Below, in pieces: positions 16,065 through 25,981 of a stretch of 64,000 nucleotides of DNA. Position numbers and translations under genes: made by a program. The stretch lies in contig JBBRQD010000010.1 of NCBI GenBank assembly GCA_038227045.1, positions 1 through 64,000 on the forward strand, in the 5' to 3' direction. The stretch comes from JANXLS01 sp038227045. GTDB taxonomy: Bacteria > Planctomycetota > SZUA-567 > H5-PLA8. The notes beneath the pieces are model-generated. The model was not told the DNA's origin. It worked only from the letters and a program-made list of their open reading frames with translations, and searched no databases. The first letter of the stretch is position 1, and each line of letters starts with the position of its first letter.

Positions 16065-18557
16065 CTAATTTTGCGCCGTAATCGGAGCGCCAACGGGCAC
16101 GGGCGTGGATGCGGTGGAAGGCGGCGCCGCTTTTGTTGTGATGCCGCGCGTCAGGAAATCAGTGAATTCCTTTACATCCTGCGTGAAGCCTTTGGGAAAC
16201 GTGACAACTTCATTGCCGTCCGGATTGACGATCACATAAAAAGGCAGCGTCTCTTTCTGGAAACGCTCCTTCTGATCCCGGGCATTTTTATCGCTGCGTG
16301 CACTGGATGCGTCGTCGTCCCGCACGTCGGTGTACAGCCGGATCACGACGAAATTATTGAGCAGATCCTCGACTTCCTTTTTCTTGAACATACTGCCCTC
16401 CATCAAGCGGCAGTTCACGCATGTCCGTCCAGTGAAGTCGAAAAAAACCGGCTTGCCGGCTTTGCGCGCGGCGGCAATTCCCGATTCCCAATCGTCCGTA
16501 TCTTTGGGTGGATATTCTCTGGGCGGAAGGGTCGAGTCTACAAAATCGCCAAGAGTCGCATGATATCCCGCCAGGTCGGCAACCAGCAGACCGGCGATAA
16601 TTATGAAGACGCCTGCGAAGGCCATGCGCGCAAAGCCGCGTTTCTTCAACGGCGTGTCATGCGGGAAACGGATGACGCCGAACAGATAGGCGACGGAAGC
16701 GGCTGCGATAATGAGCCATATAATTACGAACGCCTGATGCGTCAAAATTCCCCAGTGCCAGACGAGATCGGCGCTGCTCAAAAATTTCAACGCGGCGGCG
16801 ATCTCCACCAGGCCCATGACCACTTTTACCGAATTCAACCATCCGCCGGATTTCGGCAGTGTCTTCAGCGCTGTTGGAAACAGCGCGAGCAGGAAAAATG
16901 GCGCGGCGAATACCATCGCGAAGACGGTCGTTCCAAGCAGCGGCCAGACCCAGTTGCCTCCATTTACCGCCCACACCATCACCGTGCCGATAAACGGACC
17001 GGTGCAAGTAAAGGACGTCATCGAGAAAACCAATCCCATCAAAAGCAGCGACAACACACTGTTGCCCTTGCTCGCTTTCTTGTTCAGCGCGTTCAATATT
17101 CCCGAAGGAATCGCCAGTTCGTAATAGCCGAGCAGATTGCCGGCCATCACCATGAACACGACGAAGATGCCTAAATTGACCCACGGATTCGCCGCGAGAT
17201 TCCGCACGCTTTGACCCATTACTAGCGCAAGAAAGAAGCCAAGCCCGACGAACGTGAACACAATGCCCGCGGAAAAAATCAATGCGTCGCGAACCGCGTG
17301 CGCGTGCGACACATGTTCGCGCTTGGTGAAGAAACTGACCGTGATCGGGATCATCGGAAACACGCAGGGCGTCAGCAGCGAAATCAATCCGTAAAACGCC
17401 GCCGTCCACAGAAATGCCCAAAGACCCTTGTCTTGCGTGATGTCGTCATCCGTCGTCGCCGCAATTGCCATCGCTTTGCCTTCTACGATCGTAAGTTCTG
17501 CTTCCACTGAGCCGCTTATTTCCTTGCAGACTTTTTGCCCCACGTCCCTGCACGCCTGCGATCGGATCCGGAGATTCAGCGGGTATGTTCCCGCCTTGAG
17601 TTTCGCGTCGACGAACACTGGGATCGTAAAAACGACCGCGTCTACGAAAGTCTTGATTTGGATATCGTGCCCGGAGTTCTGGTTATGTTCGAACACGATG
17701 ACGGGGTCGCGATCCATGGTGATTTTCGAATTGGCAATCGCGCCCAGCACAACGCCCTTTGGCTTGTCCGTTTCACCTTTCTTCTCGGAATCTTTCGGAA
17801 TAAAGGGATCAATTGAAAACGCAGTTACGGCGATGAATTGGAAATCCGGGCCCGTTCCGTGCATTGGGGCAAACGTGTGCCACCCATTCTCGATCATGCA
17901 CTTGACATGAATCTCGACCAGCTCGCCGGGATGAAGCGCCAGTTTGCGCTGGCTGTCGGCAAGCGTCCATTCGAGTTCGCGATGGAGGGCGCCGGACACA
18001 GTCGTGAAGGTAAAATCCGTCGCGGCATTACTTACTTTTTTTTTTAGAAAAACGATCGGCGTCAACTGAGTCGTCGTTTCAGGGAGGCACGTATTTTTGT
18101 CGCACATGGTGGACAGAATCTGGATGGACAGTTTGATATCCGTCGTGGCAGTGGCGGCAATTTTGATCGGCAGCGCAATGATCACGGTATTTTCAAATGC
18201 CAGGATTTTGTTGCCGAATGCCTTGGTACTTTCTTCATCGACGTGCGGCGCAGGATCGTAAGTCACGTCTGCTTCAACCAGGCTGGCCGTTTCCTTCGGC
18301 TCGATTTTGACTTTCGTCGAGGACGGACCCATTCCCGCCTTGTATTTCGTCAACGTATACGTGTGATAGTTCTTTGGAATTTCGCCTTTGACATGAACAA
18401 TCACCGTTGCACCGGGTTGACCTTCGACTTCCTGCTCTACAAGAGTCCACGTAACGCCCGCTGGCTTTTCGCTGCCGAGCGACAGCGCATGAGCCGGCGC
18501 CTGGACGATGGCAAGGGTGATCGCGCAGAGCGCGGAAAGGCTGTAGTAAGACCGCAT
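16065..18557 (-). CDS. dsbD: Thiol:disulphide interchange protein DsbD
   Basis: This inner-membrane protein passes electrons from cytoplasmic thioredoxin to periplasmic partners. The start is ATG 18557, giving 830 residues with a signal peptide ending at about residue 24. Two copies of a DsbD-alpha-like beta domain occupy about 25-370. The transmembrane domain carries the cysteine pair TPCVFPMIPITVSFF and FTCTGPFIG. The C-terminal thioredoxin domain has the active site CVNC in FTGRTCVNCRLMEGSMF (CVAC in Escherichia coli). The N-terminal part is longer than in the enterobacterial protein because the alpha-type domain appears twice. It is a single-gene unit, divergent from the next gene. Confidence 0.9.
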   Translation of the reverse strand: MRSYYSLSALCAITLAIVQAPAHALSLGSEKPAGVTWTLVEQEVEGQPGATVIVHVKGEIPKNYHTYTLTKYKAGMGPSSTKVKIEPKETASLVEADVTYDPAPHVDEESTKAFGNKILAFENTVIIALPIKIAATATTDIKLSIQILSTMCDKNTCLPETTTQLTPIVFLKKKVSNAATDFTFTTVSGALHRELEWTLADSQRKLALHPGELVEIHVKCMIENGWHTFAPMHGTGPDFQFIAVTAFSIDPFIPKDSEKKGETDKPKGVVLGAIANSKITMDRDPVIVFEHNQNSGHDIQIKTFVDAVVFTIPVFVDAKLKAGTYPLNLRIRSQACRDVGQKVCKEISGSVEAELTIVEGKAMAIAATTDDDITQDKGLWAFLWTAAFYGLISLLTPCVFPMIPITVSFFTKREHVSHAHAVRDALIFSAGIVFTFVGLGFFLALVMGQSVRNLAANPWVNLGIFVVFMVMAGNLLGYYELAIPSGILNALNKKASKGNSVLSLLLMGLVFSMTSFTCTGPFIGTVMVWAVNGGNWVWPLLGTTVFAMVFAAPFFLLALFPTALKTLPKSGGWLNSVKVVMGLVEIAAALKFLSSADLVWHWGILTHQAFVIIWLIIAAASVAYLFGVIRFPHDTPLKKRGFARMAFAGVFIIIAGLLVADLAGYHATLGDFVDSTLPPREYPPKDTDDWESGIAAARKAGKPVFFDFTGRTCVNCRLMEGSMFKKKEVEDLLNNFVVIRLYTDVRDDDASSARSDKNARDQKERFQKETLPFYVIVNPDGNEVVTFPKGFTQDVKEFTDFLTRGITTKAAPPSTASTPVPVGAPITAQN

Positions 18558-18970
18558 AAACAGAATATTCCTGTCCTTTTCTCCACACGAACCGTGGCGC
18601 AATCGCGTTGTGCTATTTCAACGATGTGTTAGAGACGCCAAAGTATTCCCTTTTATCGACAAAAATCAAATCTTTCCGAAAGAAAAGTAAACCTTCTGCA
18701 AGAGTAACGACGAAAAAAGCCTTCAACTCAATGCGTTCTTTTGAATGCCGCCTTACAATATAATGATTATCGATACGACTTCAAGATGAAGAGCAGGGGA
18801 CGGAAACGCCGGTGGAAATCGAGCTGCCTGCGTCATCCACTTGCGATCGTTCCACTCGCCCCGCTCCGTATTCATTCTTCCCTCCCCCAAACCGTCCTTT
18901 GCGAACCTCAGCGCCCTCAATGTGGTGAAAAATTTCTTGCAAGCGCGCGAAAGTGCGTTAGTAAACAGGC
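18558..18970 (+). other. Intergenic region upstream of dsbD and the 18971 gene
   Basis: This 413-base stretch separates two divergent genes. A perfect TATAAT occurs at 18759-18764 on the + strand, with TTGAAT only 12 bases before it, which is too close for a standard promoter. The part around 18890-18930 has short repeated words around GAACCTCAGCGCCC but no strong palindrome. No RNA gene was recognised. Confidence 0.35.
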
Positions 18971-19870
18971 ATGGCAACGACTCCGTCCACCCCCGGCGGC
19001 AATCCGCCCTCGTCCGGCAACGGCAAACAACCGCCGCCCCCCAACAAACCGCGCGCTACCATTGTATTGAAGAAAGGCGGCAGTTCACCCGTTATAACTC
19101 CCGCGTCCGGCGCATCGCCAGGCAATCCGCAACGACCGGTGGCTCCGCAGCAACCCGGAAACCCGAGACAGTCCGCGCGCCGGCCCGCGGTCCAGATTCA
19201 GGCGGATCGCGAAGCGCTCGGATTGTCCGCGGCGCGGCCGTCCGAAATGGTCGCCGGTTTGGATGAAGCCGTCAAGCGCGCCGAAGCGCTGGCCAATCGC
19301 GAGGAAGCCAAGCGCAGATCCGGCGGAAAGCTCAATGCCAACGTCGCGCTGCATGTCGACGACACCGGCAAAAAATGGGCGCTCTGGGTGCGCATGGGCA
19401 TCGCCGCCGCAGCGGTGGCTGTGTGCGTCGCCGGCTACTTCATGCTGTACAAATCCAATCACGTCGAGCTCAATCCGCGCGTCAAATTGGCGGAGACGCG
19501 CGACGCGTTGAACACGCTGGAAATCGCCGCGAAAGACATGCAGCCCTTCGAATCGAGCGATGCCCCCACGGCGCAAACCGCGAAAGAGCGTTTGAGAAAG
19601 AGTCTCGATGCGCAGTTGGACGTGGTGAAAAAATCGATCCAGAAAGACCGTGAGTCGGGCCGAAATCCCGACAAGGCGCTGATCATCAAGCGCGACTTCC
19701 TCGAAAAATTGATGCAATTCAAAGACGGCTGGGACAAGCCGTTCGAATTCTCCGTGACGGGCGGCGAACTCGCCATTCGGTCCACCTCGCAGGCCGAGGG
19801 CGTTCCTGCCGAGCCGGTTAAAATCCGCATTACCGGAAGCGCCGGCAAGACCGAAAAGGAAGACAAATAA
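18971..19870 (+). CDS. Membrane-anchored protein with proline-rich cytoplasmic N-terminus
   Basis: The product has 299 residues: a Pro/Gly/Asn-rich disordered region (1-80), an amphipathic alanine-rich stretch (about 85-125), one transmembrane helix (WVRMGIAAAAVAVCVAGYFML, about 138-158) and a mostly helical outer domain (160-260) followed by a small beta part. The layout suggests an inner-membrane anchor with an exported domain. The gene ends 14 bases before the putative glycosidase gene, so they are probably co-transcribed and could act together at the envelope. No family was recognised. Confidence 0.7.
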   Translation: MATTPSTPGGNPPSSGNGKQPPPPNKPRATIVLKKGGSSPVITPASGASPGNPQRPVAPQQPGNPRQSARRPAVQIQADREALGLSAARPSEMVAGLDEAVKRAEALANREEAKRRSGGKLNANVALHVDDTGKKWALWVRMGIAAAAVAVCVAGYFMLYKSNHVELNPRVKLAETRDALNTLEIAAKDMQPFESSDAPTAQTAKERLRKSLDAQLDVVKKSIQKDRESGRNPDKALIIKRDFLEKLMQFKDGWDKPFEFSVTGGELAIRSTSQAEGVPAEPVKIRITGSAGKTEKEDK

Positions 19871-19884
19871 TCCGCGGTTTTTCG

Positions 19885-22344
19885 ATGCCTCGATGCGCCT
19901 CCGTCATCGCGCTGATGGTGTTGATTCCAGCCGCGCGATTGGCGGCGCTCGACGTCCCCGACCTCAATGCGCCGCTGCCGACACGCCCCGAAATCCGCGT
20001 GCTCGAAGCGGATGCAGGCGTGCTGCTCAGCAAAGATGGTCATATCCTGGCAGCCGCGTGCCTTCGCCCCACCGATCGCGATCGAAAACACGACGATGCC
20101 GAAGTGCTTTCCGCTGCTGCTGCTGCGGCGGCGCTTGCCGGCGAAAAGCTTCAATCCGAAAAGGTTCGCGAACGCCGTTTTCCGATGATCGGCGGGCCGC
20201 CAAATTCCACCTTGAACGTCCTCGTTCAAACGCGCGCGGTGGTGAACGGTTTTCGCGCGCTGATTGCGTGTTCGGCGAGCAAACCGAAGAACGATCCCGC
20301 GGCCGCGCTCGGCGAAAAGCTTCCGCTCGTGCCGACGCCGCTTGAAATCGCCATTCAGATTTACCCCGATGCCGATGGCAAGCCGCTCAAGCTGACGTAC
20401 CTTGATGGCGATCTCGTGCCGGGAAAAAAAGCCGACGCGACGGAATTGCGCGCGCGTTCGCTCACCTTTGAAAACGCGAAGAAGCAACGCGTCACGCTCG
20501 AGCGTTCCGGGCCGGCGACGTGGACTATTCGGCGGTCGCAGAACGCGATTTTTCTCGTCGCGAAACTCGCCAAAGATCCTCACGATCCAGCGATGTGGGG
20601 ATCGTTTCTATTTTTTCTAGGATCGGGGCACGACGAAGATCCGCCGGAAGTGTCGCTGCTGCGCCTCGACAAAACAATGGTGCCGGCGCGCGACTCGATC
20701 GAAGGATCGTTGCGCGTATACGCGTCCGGCGCGAATCCGTATCTTTCGCAGGACGTGACCGTCGTCGCGGAAGTGGCCATGCCGCCACGCGCGGACGGCA
20801 CGGTGCCGACGCGCAACCTGCCGTGCTTCTTTTACGAATCGGCGAACCCATCCGCGGAGGAAGGCGAGTTCCGTTTCCGCTTCGCGCCGCCCATCGAAGG
20901 GCTGTACGGCGTGCGCGTCTACGTGACGACGCCGGCCAGCAAATGCAACACGGACCCGGAATCGTTTCGAGCCGGGGTGCCCGCGAGTTCCGGCATTGCC
21001 CGGGTTCGCGCGGACGAACGCGTGCTGCGGTTGGACGATGGAACGCTTTTCGCGCCTGTCGGCTACGACCTCGCGCGTTTTGGCGCAAAGGACGGAATCG
21101 ACGCGTTTCGTGAGAAATTCATCGAGCTGGAACGCATCGGAGCCAACACCGCATGCATCGCGCTCTCCCGCCTGATGCCGCTGGAAGGCCCGGACGCGGG
21201 ACACATCGACGTGGCCGTCGCGGAACAACTGGATGCGATTTTCAAGGCTGCGCAAGTGCGCGGCATCCGGCTGATTTTCGCTCTGGAAACCGGCGGCGAC
21301 ATCGGCAAAGGCAGTGCGACGCATCCTTATTTTATCGAAATGGGCGGGCCGCTGCCGGCGTCGGCGGAGTTTTTTCACGACCAGCAGGCGAAGCGACTTT
21401 TTCAAGCGCGCATGTTGTACGCTGCCGCGCGCTACAGCGCATTCCGCTCGCTGCTCTCATGGGAAATCGTGCGCAACATCGACGACGCGTGGCCGCTCAC
21501 GTTGAAGAAAGATCCCGGCGACAAATCGCTGCCTCCGGCGGAAATCGACCGCAGCCGGCGCGGGCGGCGCGACGTGGAGGAGTGGCTGGCGCAGATGGCG
21601 CAGCAGCTTCGCGGCTTCGATCAGCACGGTCATCCGATCTGCGTCTCCACCGCGCTTGAACCCGGCAAAGGATGGCCTGGATTGCAGGCGGTTGAAAACA
21701 TCGACTGGACACTCTACCGGGACGCGGCCGCGGGCGCGCGCAGCGTCAACGAGAAATTTCCCGGCATCGAAACAAAAATCGGACAATGGGCCGAAGCCGG
21801 GCGCGGTCCCGCGCGCACGCGCCGGCCGTGGGCAATCGGCGGATTCGGCGCGACACTAGACAGTGGCGGCGCGCTGTTCGCAAGTCTCGCGCACGGACTC
21901 GCGTGCGCGCCCATGATCGCCTGCGATCCCGGCAAACCCGTCGGCGAAGCAGAGCGTGGCTGGCTGCGCGGGGCATCGATCTTCAACGCGGCGCTGGCGG
22001 AGATTTCAACGTACGACGCGAAAGACGAACTTGCCACCGTCTCCGAATACGCGGGCGCGCCCGGGCCCAATACGCCGCTCACCGTGGCGCGAGCCTGCCG
22101 GCGCGGCGCCGCTGTTTGGATTCAAAACAACACCGTTACGACGGCTGGCGCGGAGTTCAAACTTCCCGGACTCACTGAGGGCAATTACACCATTTCGTGG
22201 ATGGACACGCGCAGTGGCGAAATGTTCGAGAATCGAAAATATATCGCCCCGCCGCAGCAGGCGGGAAAAGGCCTCGAGCCGTTCGTGTTGAAACTGCCCG
22301 CGCTTAAAGGTGACGCGGCGGTGTTTATTGTTCGAGATCGCTAA
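19885..22344 (+). CDS. Secreted TIM-barrel protein, putative glycoside hydrolase
   Basis: The product has 819 residues with a signal peptide (about 1-22). The N-terminal 350 residues are beta-rich and include a carbohydrate-binding-like domain. From about 370 the text DDGTLFAPVGYDLARFG followed by an alternating strand/helix pattern (LERIGANTACIALSR, RGIRLIFALETGGD, FRSLLSWEIVRNID) is typical of glycosidase clan A barrels such as GH5; the glutamate in SWEIVRNID is a candidate acid/base. The second catalytic glutamate is not obvious, so activity is not certain. A short beta domain ends the protein. It follows the membrane protein at 18971 in a probable operon. Confidence 0.65.
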   Translation: MPRCASVIALMVLIPAARLAALDVPDLNAPLPTRPEIRVLEADAGVLLSKDGHILAAACLRPTDRDRKHDDAEVLSAAAAAAALAGEKLQSEKVRERRFPMIGGPPNSTLNVLVQTRAVVNGFRALIACSASKPKNDPAAALGEKLPLVPTPLEIAIQIYPDADGKPLKLTYLDGDLVPGKKADATELRARSLTFENAKKQRVTLERSGPATWTIRRSQNAIFLVAKLAKDPHDPAMWGSFLFFLGSGHDEDPPEVSLLRLDKTMVPARDSIEGSLRVYASGANPYLSQDVTVVAEVAMPPRADGTVPTRNLPCFFYESANPSAEEGEFRFRFAPPIEGLYGVRVYVTTPASKCNTDPESFRAGVPASSGIARVRADERVLRLDDGTLFAPVGYDLARFGAKDGIDAFREKFIELERIGANTACIALSRLMPLEGPDAGHIDVAVAEQLDAIFKAAQVRGIRLIFALETGGDIGKGSATHPYFIEMGGPLPASAEFFHDQQAKRLFQARMLYAAARYSAFRSLLSWEIVRNIDDAWPLTLKKDPGDKSLPPAEIDRSRRGRRDVEEWLAQMAQQLRGFDQHGHPICVSTALEPGKGWPGLQAVENIDWTLYRDAAAGARSVNEKFPGIETKIGQWAEAGRGPARTRRPWAIGGFGATLDSGGALFASLAHGLACAPMIACDPGKPVGEAERGWLRGASIFNAALAEISTYDAKDELATVSEYAGAPGPNTPLTVARACRRGAAVWIQNNTVTTAGAEFKLPGLTEGNYTISWMDTRSGEMFENRKYIAPPQQAGKGLEPFVLKLPALKGDAAVFIVRDR

Positions 22345-22456
22345 CGTGGCGAGACCGAACGGCTTTTCCCATTTTCCATTTCCTTCGGTTGGTCGATGCG
22401 CCCCAATAAATGGCAAATGAAAATTGGAAAGTGAATTTGGTTAAACGAGTTCTGGT
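22345..22456. repeat. Low-complexity inverted tract between convergent genes
   Basis: The space between two convergent genes holds CCCATTTTCCATTTCC (about 22368-22383) and a partly complementary arm AAATGGCAAATGAAAATTGG (about 22407-22426). The words resemble the 7-mers of the tracts at 39646 and 40207, but the phase is less regular. A terminator role is possible. Confidence 0.5.
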
Positions 22457-24385
22457 TCATTGTTTTGGAATCACCGGTTTCGGGACCGGGACGGTCCCGC
22501 CACATTGGCGAATGAAGAAATCGTTGCCGGCGTTCGATGCCGCGTTTGGAAACTCGATCAGCGGCTCGTTTGCGCGCGGAGAATCCGTCCAAAAAATCAG
22601 CGCCTCCCTGCCCTCCCCTTTCGCATCTTCGACCGCCCAACTCAACGCTTTCGCCCGCGCCTTCGCCAGGCTGTTATCCATGTCTTCGGCGAGAGCGATT
22701 TCCAGCGCTCGCGCCGTGTACGGTTCCGAATTGTATTCGCTGCCGCTCGTATTCATTTTAAGCAACAGTGCATCGCCATTCGTTCGAATCCACAGAGCGC
22801 GGCGTGCATCCATGCCTGCCTGCGCGTCTGGACGAATTCGGATTGTGTCCATCGAATTCACGGCCAGCGTTTTCTCGGGCGTGCCAGCGGTGGAACGCGG
22901 CGCGAGCGTAATCGAAGCGGCCTGAAGCAGCGCCGGCTGATTCGGCGCAACGAGAATTTTTTCAAGTGCGGGCCGGTCGTCGTCGGTCCAGCGATCCAGA
23001 CGCGCCGCACGCAGATCGTCGAGTTCGTCAAAGCGCGGCGCGAGCGTGCCGCCCTTCGGACCCCGCGCGGATGTTTCGTCGGCTCGGCGAAACGCTTCGA
23101 GCAGCGCCCACTCTTCGCTTACAACGGCGGTGCCGTCCGCCGAACGGCGTTCCCAGTGCACGCGCGAAATTGTCAGTTCTTGCTGCGGAAAAGAATTGGC
23201 GAGCAACACGGCCAGCAGCGCACCCGCGCCAACCGGAATCAGGGCCGCCTCGATTTTCGTGCGGCTCGTGCGCGCGAAAAGTAGCGTGGCGCAAAGAATC
23301 AGTGCGCCGCACGCCGACCACAACATAACCTTTCCGCGACGCGACGCGCTGGGCGCTGCCGGAGCGAACGCGCCGAAGCGCTCGGGCTGCACGCGCGCGT
23401 CCGGCAGCTCCGCGCGCCGCCGCTGCAAATCCGGACGATTGAAGACTGCCGCGCCGTCGGCGTCCGCCGCTTCCGAGCCGGGAAAGAGAAACACGATCTG
23501 GCCGAAGCCATGCCACAGCCGCGCGTAAACGGGACGAAAATTCTTGGTCGCGAGAACGTCGTCCTTCTTCAGTCCCGCATTTTTCTCCCACCAATTCAAT
23601 TCGGCGCGCACTTCTTTTTCCGGTTCCATCGGCAGCAACCGCAAACTCAACGCCGCAGCGAATGCTTCGCGCGAACCGAGAAACAATCGTCCCCCACCAA
23701 GCAGCCAGCGCCGCAGCGCTTCGCGCGCCTCTGGCCGCGCGTCTTTTATTCCGCCGTCGTGCAGCACCACCCAGTCAACACTTTCCCACATCCAGCCTTC
23801 CGTTGGAAAATCGAGAGGAGATAACCGCGCGGTGTGATCCTGCGGCCCTTGCGGCGCGGCGCGGCCGCCGCAGACCAGCATAATTCGTCCGCCCGGCGGA
23901 ATCGGGCGCAAGACGCGCGACAGCGACGACCGAAACAATTCGGCCCGGCCGCTCCCGTTCGCGCCGCCGCGCAAAATCAGCATGATATTCGCAGAGACGG
24001 CCGGCGCGCGCATCGGCAATTGAAAACGAGTCGTCCCCGTGATCAACGTGCCCGCTCGAGATGGCACGCCGCGCTCAGCCCACTCGCTGCCCTCGCGTCC
24101 GTCGCCGCCTTCCACCGCCATCAACTCAACGTCCATTGCCGGCCCGGGATTTTCGACATGAATCTCCAGCGGAAACGCTTCACCAGGGCGGTATCTCAGC
24201 CCCAACGGCGCGCGCAGAGACACGCTGACACCGCTGATTTTCAATTCGGTGGGGAGCACAATCGTGTTTTCAAACGCACGCGACGATACACTCGCACTGA
24301 GCAATATGGCGAGCGGCGCAAGACTCCACGCGCCAGTGCGCCGGTGCTTCACAAGAAATATTTTTTGTCGCGCCGTCACATTCAT
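22457..24385 (-). CDS. Membrane protein with exported beta domains and DUF4350-like core
   Basis: The start taken is ATG 24385 (MNVTARQK), giving 642 residues with a signal or anchor at about 20-40; a longer frame to 24487 runs into the permease gene. The N-terminal part is a beta sandwich (FPLEIHVENPGPAMDVELMA). A central Rossmann-like part (VDWVVLHDGGIKDARPEARE, RRWLLGGGRLFLGS) resembles the DUF4350/ThuA-like fold, where a loose glutamine amidotransferase-like domain has no proven activity. Two transmembrane helices follow (about 385-435). Homologous layouts often sit in loci for aerotolerance or gliding-like envelope complexes, but none is present here. It begins 29 bases after the gluconate permease gene and is probably on its transcript. 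Confidence 0.6.
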   Translation of the reverse strand: MNVTARQKIFLVKHRRTGAWSLAPLAILLSASVSSRAFENTIVLPTELKISGVSVSLRAPLGLRYRPGEAFPLEIHVENPGPAMDVELMAVEGGDGREGSEWAERGVPSRAGTLITGTTRFQLPMRAPAVSANIMLILRGGANGSGRAELFRSSLSRVLRPIPPGGRIMLVCGGRAAPQGPQDHTARLSPLDFPTEGWMWESVDWVVLHDGGIKDARPEAREALRRWLLGGGRLFLGSREAFAAALSLRLLPMEPEKEVRAELNWWEKNAGLKKDDVLATKNFRPVYARLWHGFGQIVFLFPGSEAADADGAAVFNRPDLQRRRAELPDARVQPERFGAFAPAAPSASRRGKVMLWSACGALILCATLLFARTSRTKIEAALIPVGAGALLAVLLANSFPQQELTISRVHWERRSADGTAVVSEEWALLEAFRRADETSARGPKGGTLAPRFDELDDLRAARLDRWTDDDRPALEKILVAPNQPALLQAASITLAPRSTAGTPEKTLAVNSMDTIRIRPDAQAGMDARRALWIRTNGDALLLKMNTSGSEYNSEPYTARALEIALAEDMDNSLAKARAKALSWAVEDAKGEGREALIFWTDSPRANEPLIEFPNAASNAGNDFFIRQCGGTVPVPKPVIPKQ

Positions 24386-24414
24386 AATGCGTTCGTTTCG
24401 ACCGAAATCCCGCC

Positions 24415-25779
24415 CTACAAGACCGCTTGTAAAAGCAGCGTCAACAGAAGCCCAGCGACGGATGCGATGGTTGTGCCGACGCTCCATGTTTTAAACGTTT
24501 GAGACACGCTTATTCCGAAGAATTCTTTGACGATCCAGAAACCCCCGTCGTTGACATGTGAAAAAATCAGCGATCCCGCGCCCAGCGCGACGACAAGCAA
24601 CTCTTTGTTGACTCCGGCATGGCCCATGGCCATGGGCCCGACGATCCCGACCGCCGTCGTGATTGCCACCGTCGACGATCCGACGGCCACGCGAATCAGC
24701 GACGCAACAAGCCACCCCATGACGAGTGGTGGCAACTGTGCCCCTTCCGCGAACCGAACAATCGCGCCAGCTACGCCGCACTCTTTTAGTATCTGATTGA
24801 ATCCCCCGCCCGCGCCGACGACGAGCAATGTTGCGGCAACAGGGCCAAGGCAATCGTTGCTGTGCTTCAGAATTTCACTGCTTTTCATTCCGCGGGCGAA
24901 GCCAAACGAATAAAACGAAAACAACACTGCGATCAGCATCGAAATGAACGGCCCGCCGAAAAAAACGCACCAGCCGCGAAGCGTCGAATCGGGACTCAGT
25001 TTCACATCGGCGAGGCCTTTCATCAGCATCAGGACAATGGGCAGAAACATCGTCACGACCGTCAGACCAAAGCCGGGCGGCGCGACCGGAGCGGCCTTCT
25101 TTTCGTCCACGGCATTCGCTTCCGCCGTCGGCTGATCGAAGCGCACTCTCTTCAGAATCCACTGTCCATAAATCGGTCCGCCCAGGATCGCCATGGGGAT
25201 TGCAATGATGAGGGAATAGAGGATTGTCTTTCCAATGTCGGCATGCAATTCCTTGATCACGATCATCGGCCCCGGGTGCGGCGGCACGCAGGCATGCATG
25301 GCGGACAATCCCGCCGCAAGCGGAATTCCCAATTTCATCAACGGTATTTTGTTGCTGCGCGAAATGACGAAGACGATCGGCAGCAGCAGCATGAAACCGA
25401 CGGAGAAAAATACCGGCATGCCGATCGCAATGGCTGCAACAAGAATTGCCCAGTCGGCGCGCTTCACCCCAAACCACCCGACAATTCGCGCAGCAACGAC
25501 CTCGGCTCCGCCCGATTCCGCCAGCATTTTTCCAAGCATTGCGCCCAGCACGATCACGCCCGTCACGCTGCCCAGCGCCTTGCCCACGCCGGCCTCGAAA
25601 CTCTCCGCGATCACCGCGGGATTCATCCCGGCAACCAGCCCCAGTCCCAGCGCGGCCATGGCAAGCGCCAGAATCGCATTCAGATTGAATTTGCCGATTA
25701 ATACGACGATGGCGACAATGGCGGCCAGCGCGCAAAGTAGGAGCTGCGTGTCGAGAAACGCGCGAAAGAAAGGGAACAT
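24415..25779 (-). CDS. Gluconate:H+ symporter family permease (GntP)
   Basis: The product has 454 residues and about 12 transmembrane helices. Recognisable GntP features are the N-terminal FNLNAILALAMAALGLGLVAGM, the central HACVPPHPGPMIVIKEL loop, and GSSTVAITTAVGIVGPMA and SLIFSHVNDGGFWIVKEFF near the end, all close to the family consensus. Substrates of the family are gluconate, related sugar acids and glycerate; the exact one cannot be read from sequence. No gluconate kinase or dehydratase is adjacent. Length is normal. Confidence 0.93.
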   Translation of the reverse strand: MFPFFRAFLDTQLLLCALAAIVAIVVLIGKFNLNAILALAMAALGLGLVAGMNPAVIAESFEAGVGKALGSVTGVIVLGAMLGKMLAESGGAEVVAARIVGWFGVKRADWAILVAAIAIGMPVFFSVGFMLLLPIVFVISRSNKIPLMKLGIPLAAGLSAMHACVPPHPGPMIVIKELHADIGKTILYSLIIAIPMAILGGPIYGQWILKRVRFDQPTAEANAVDEKKAAPVAPPGFGLTVVTMFLPIVLMLMKGLADVKLSPDSTLRGWCVFFGGPFISMLIAVLFSFYSFGFARGMKSSEILKHSNDCLGPVAATLLVVGAGGGFNQILKECGVAGAIVRFAEGAQLPPLVMGWLVASLIRVAVGSSTVAITTAVGIVGPMAMGHAGVNKELLVVALGAGSLIFSHVNDGGFWIVKEFFGISVSQTFKTWSVGTTIASVAGLLLTLLLQAVL

Positions 25780-25912
25780 GGATGCGCTAGACTATACCGC
25801 GTGCGCGCGACGGGAAATGAAAAATCGACGGCTTGACTTAATCGCCGATGAACGCGGATGAACACAGATTACCGCAGATGAATTTTTGAGTGTCTGAGCG
25901 CGAAAACTTTTG

Positions 25913-25940
25913 ATGACATCCCCATCGCGTTGACTATAAT
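25913..25940 (+). promoter_or_regulatory. Sigma-70-type promoter of ispG
   Basis: A perfect -10 TATAAT (25935-25940) is preceded, after 16 bases, by ATGACA (25913-25918), five of six matches to TTGACA. The expected transcript starts at about 25947, leaving a leader of about 35 bases with AGAGGT (25968-25973) before the ATG at 25982. Just upstream (25848-25886) there are four 10-base words around GATGAACACA, a dispersed repeat type. Confidence 0.65.
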
Positions 25941-25981
25941 GCGTGTTCGATTTATTAACTGAATTCAAGAGGTAGCCTTAC

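Noticed and set aside
18741..18764. Promoter TTGAAT-TATAAT before the 18971 gene
   Set aside because: The two boxes are only 12 bases apart, too close for sigma-70.
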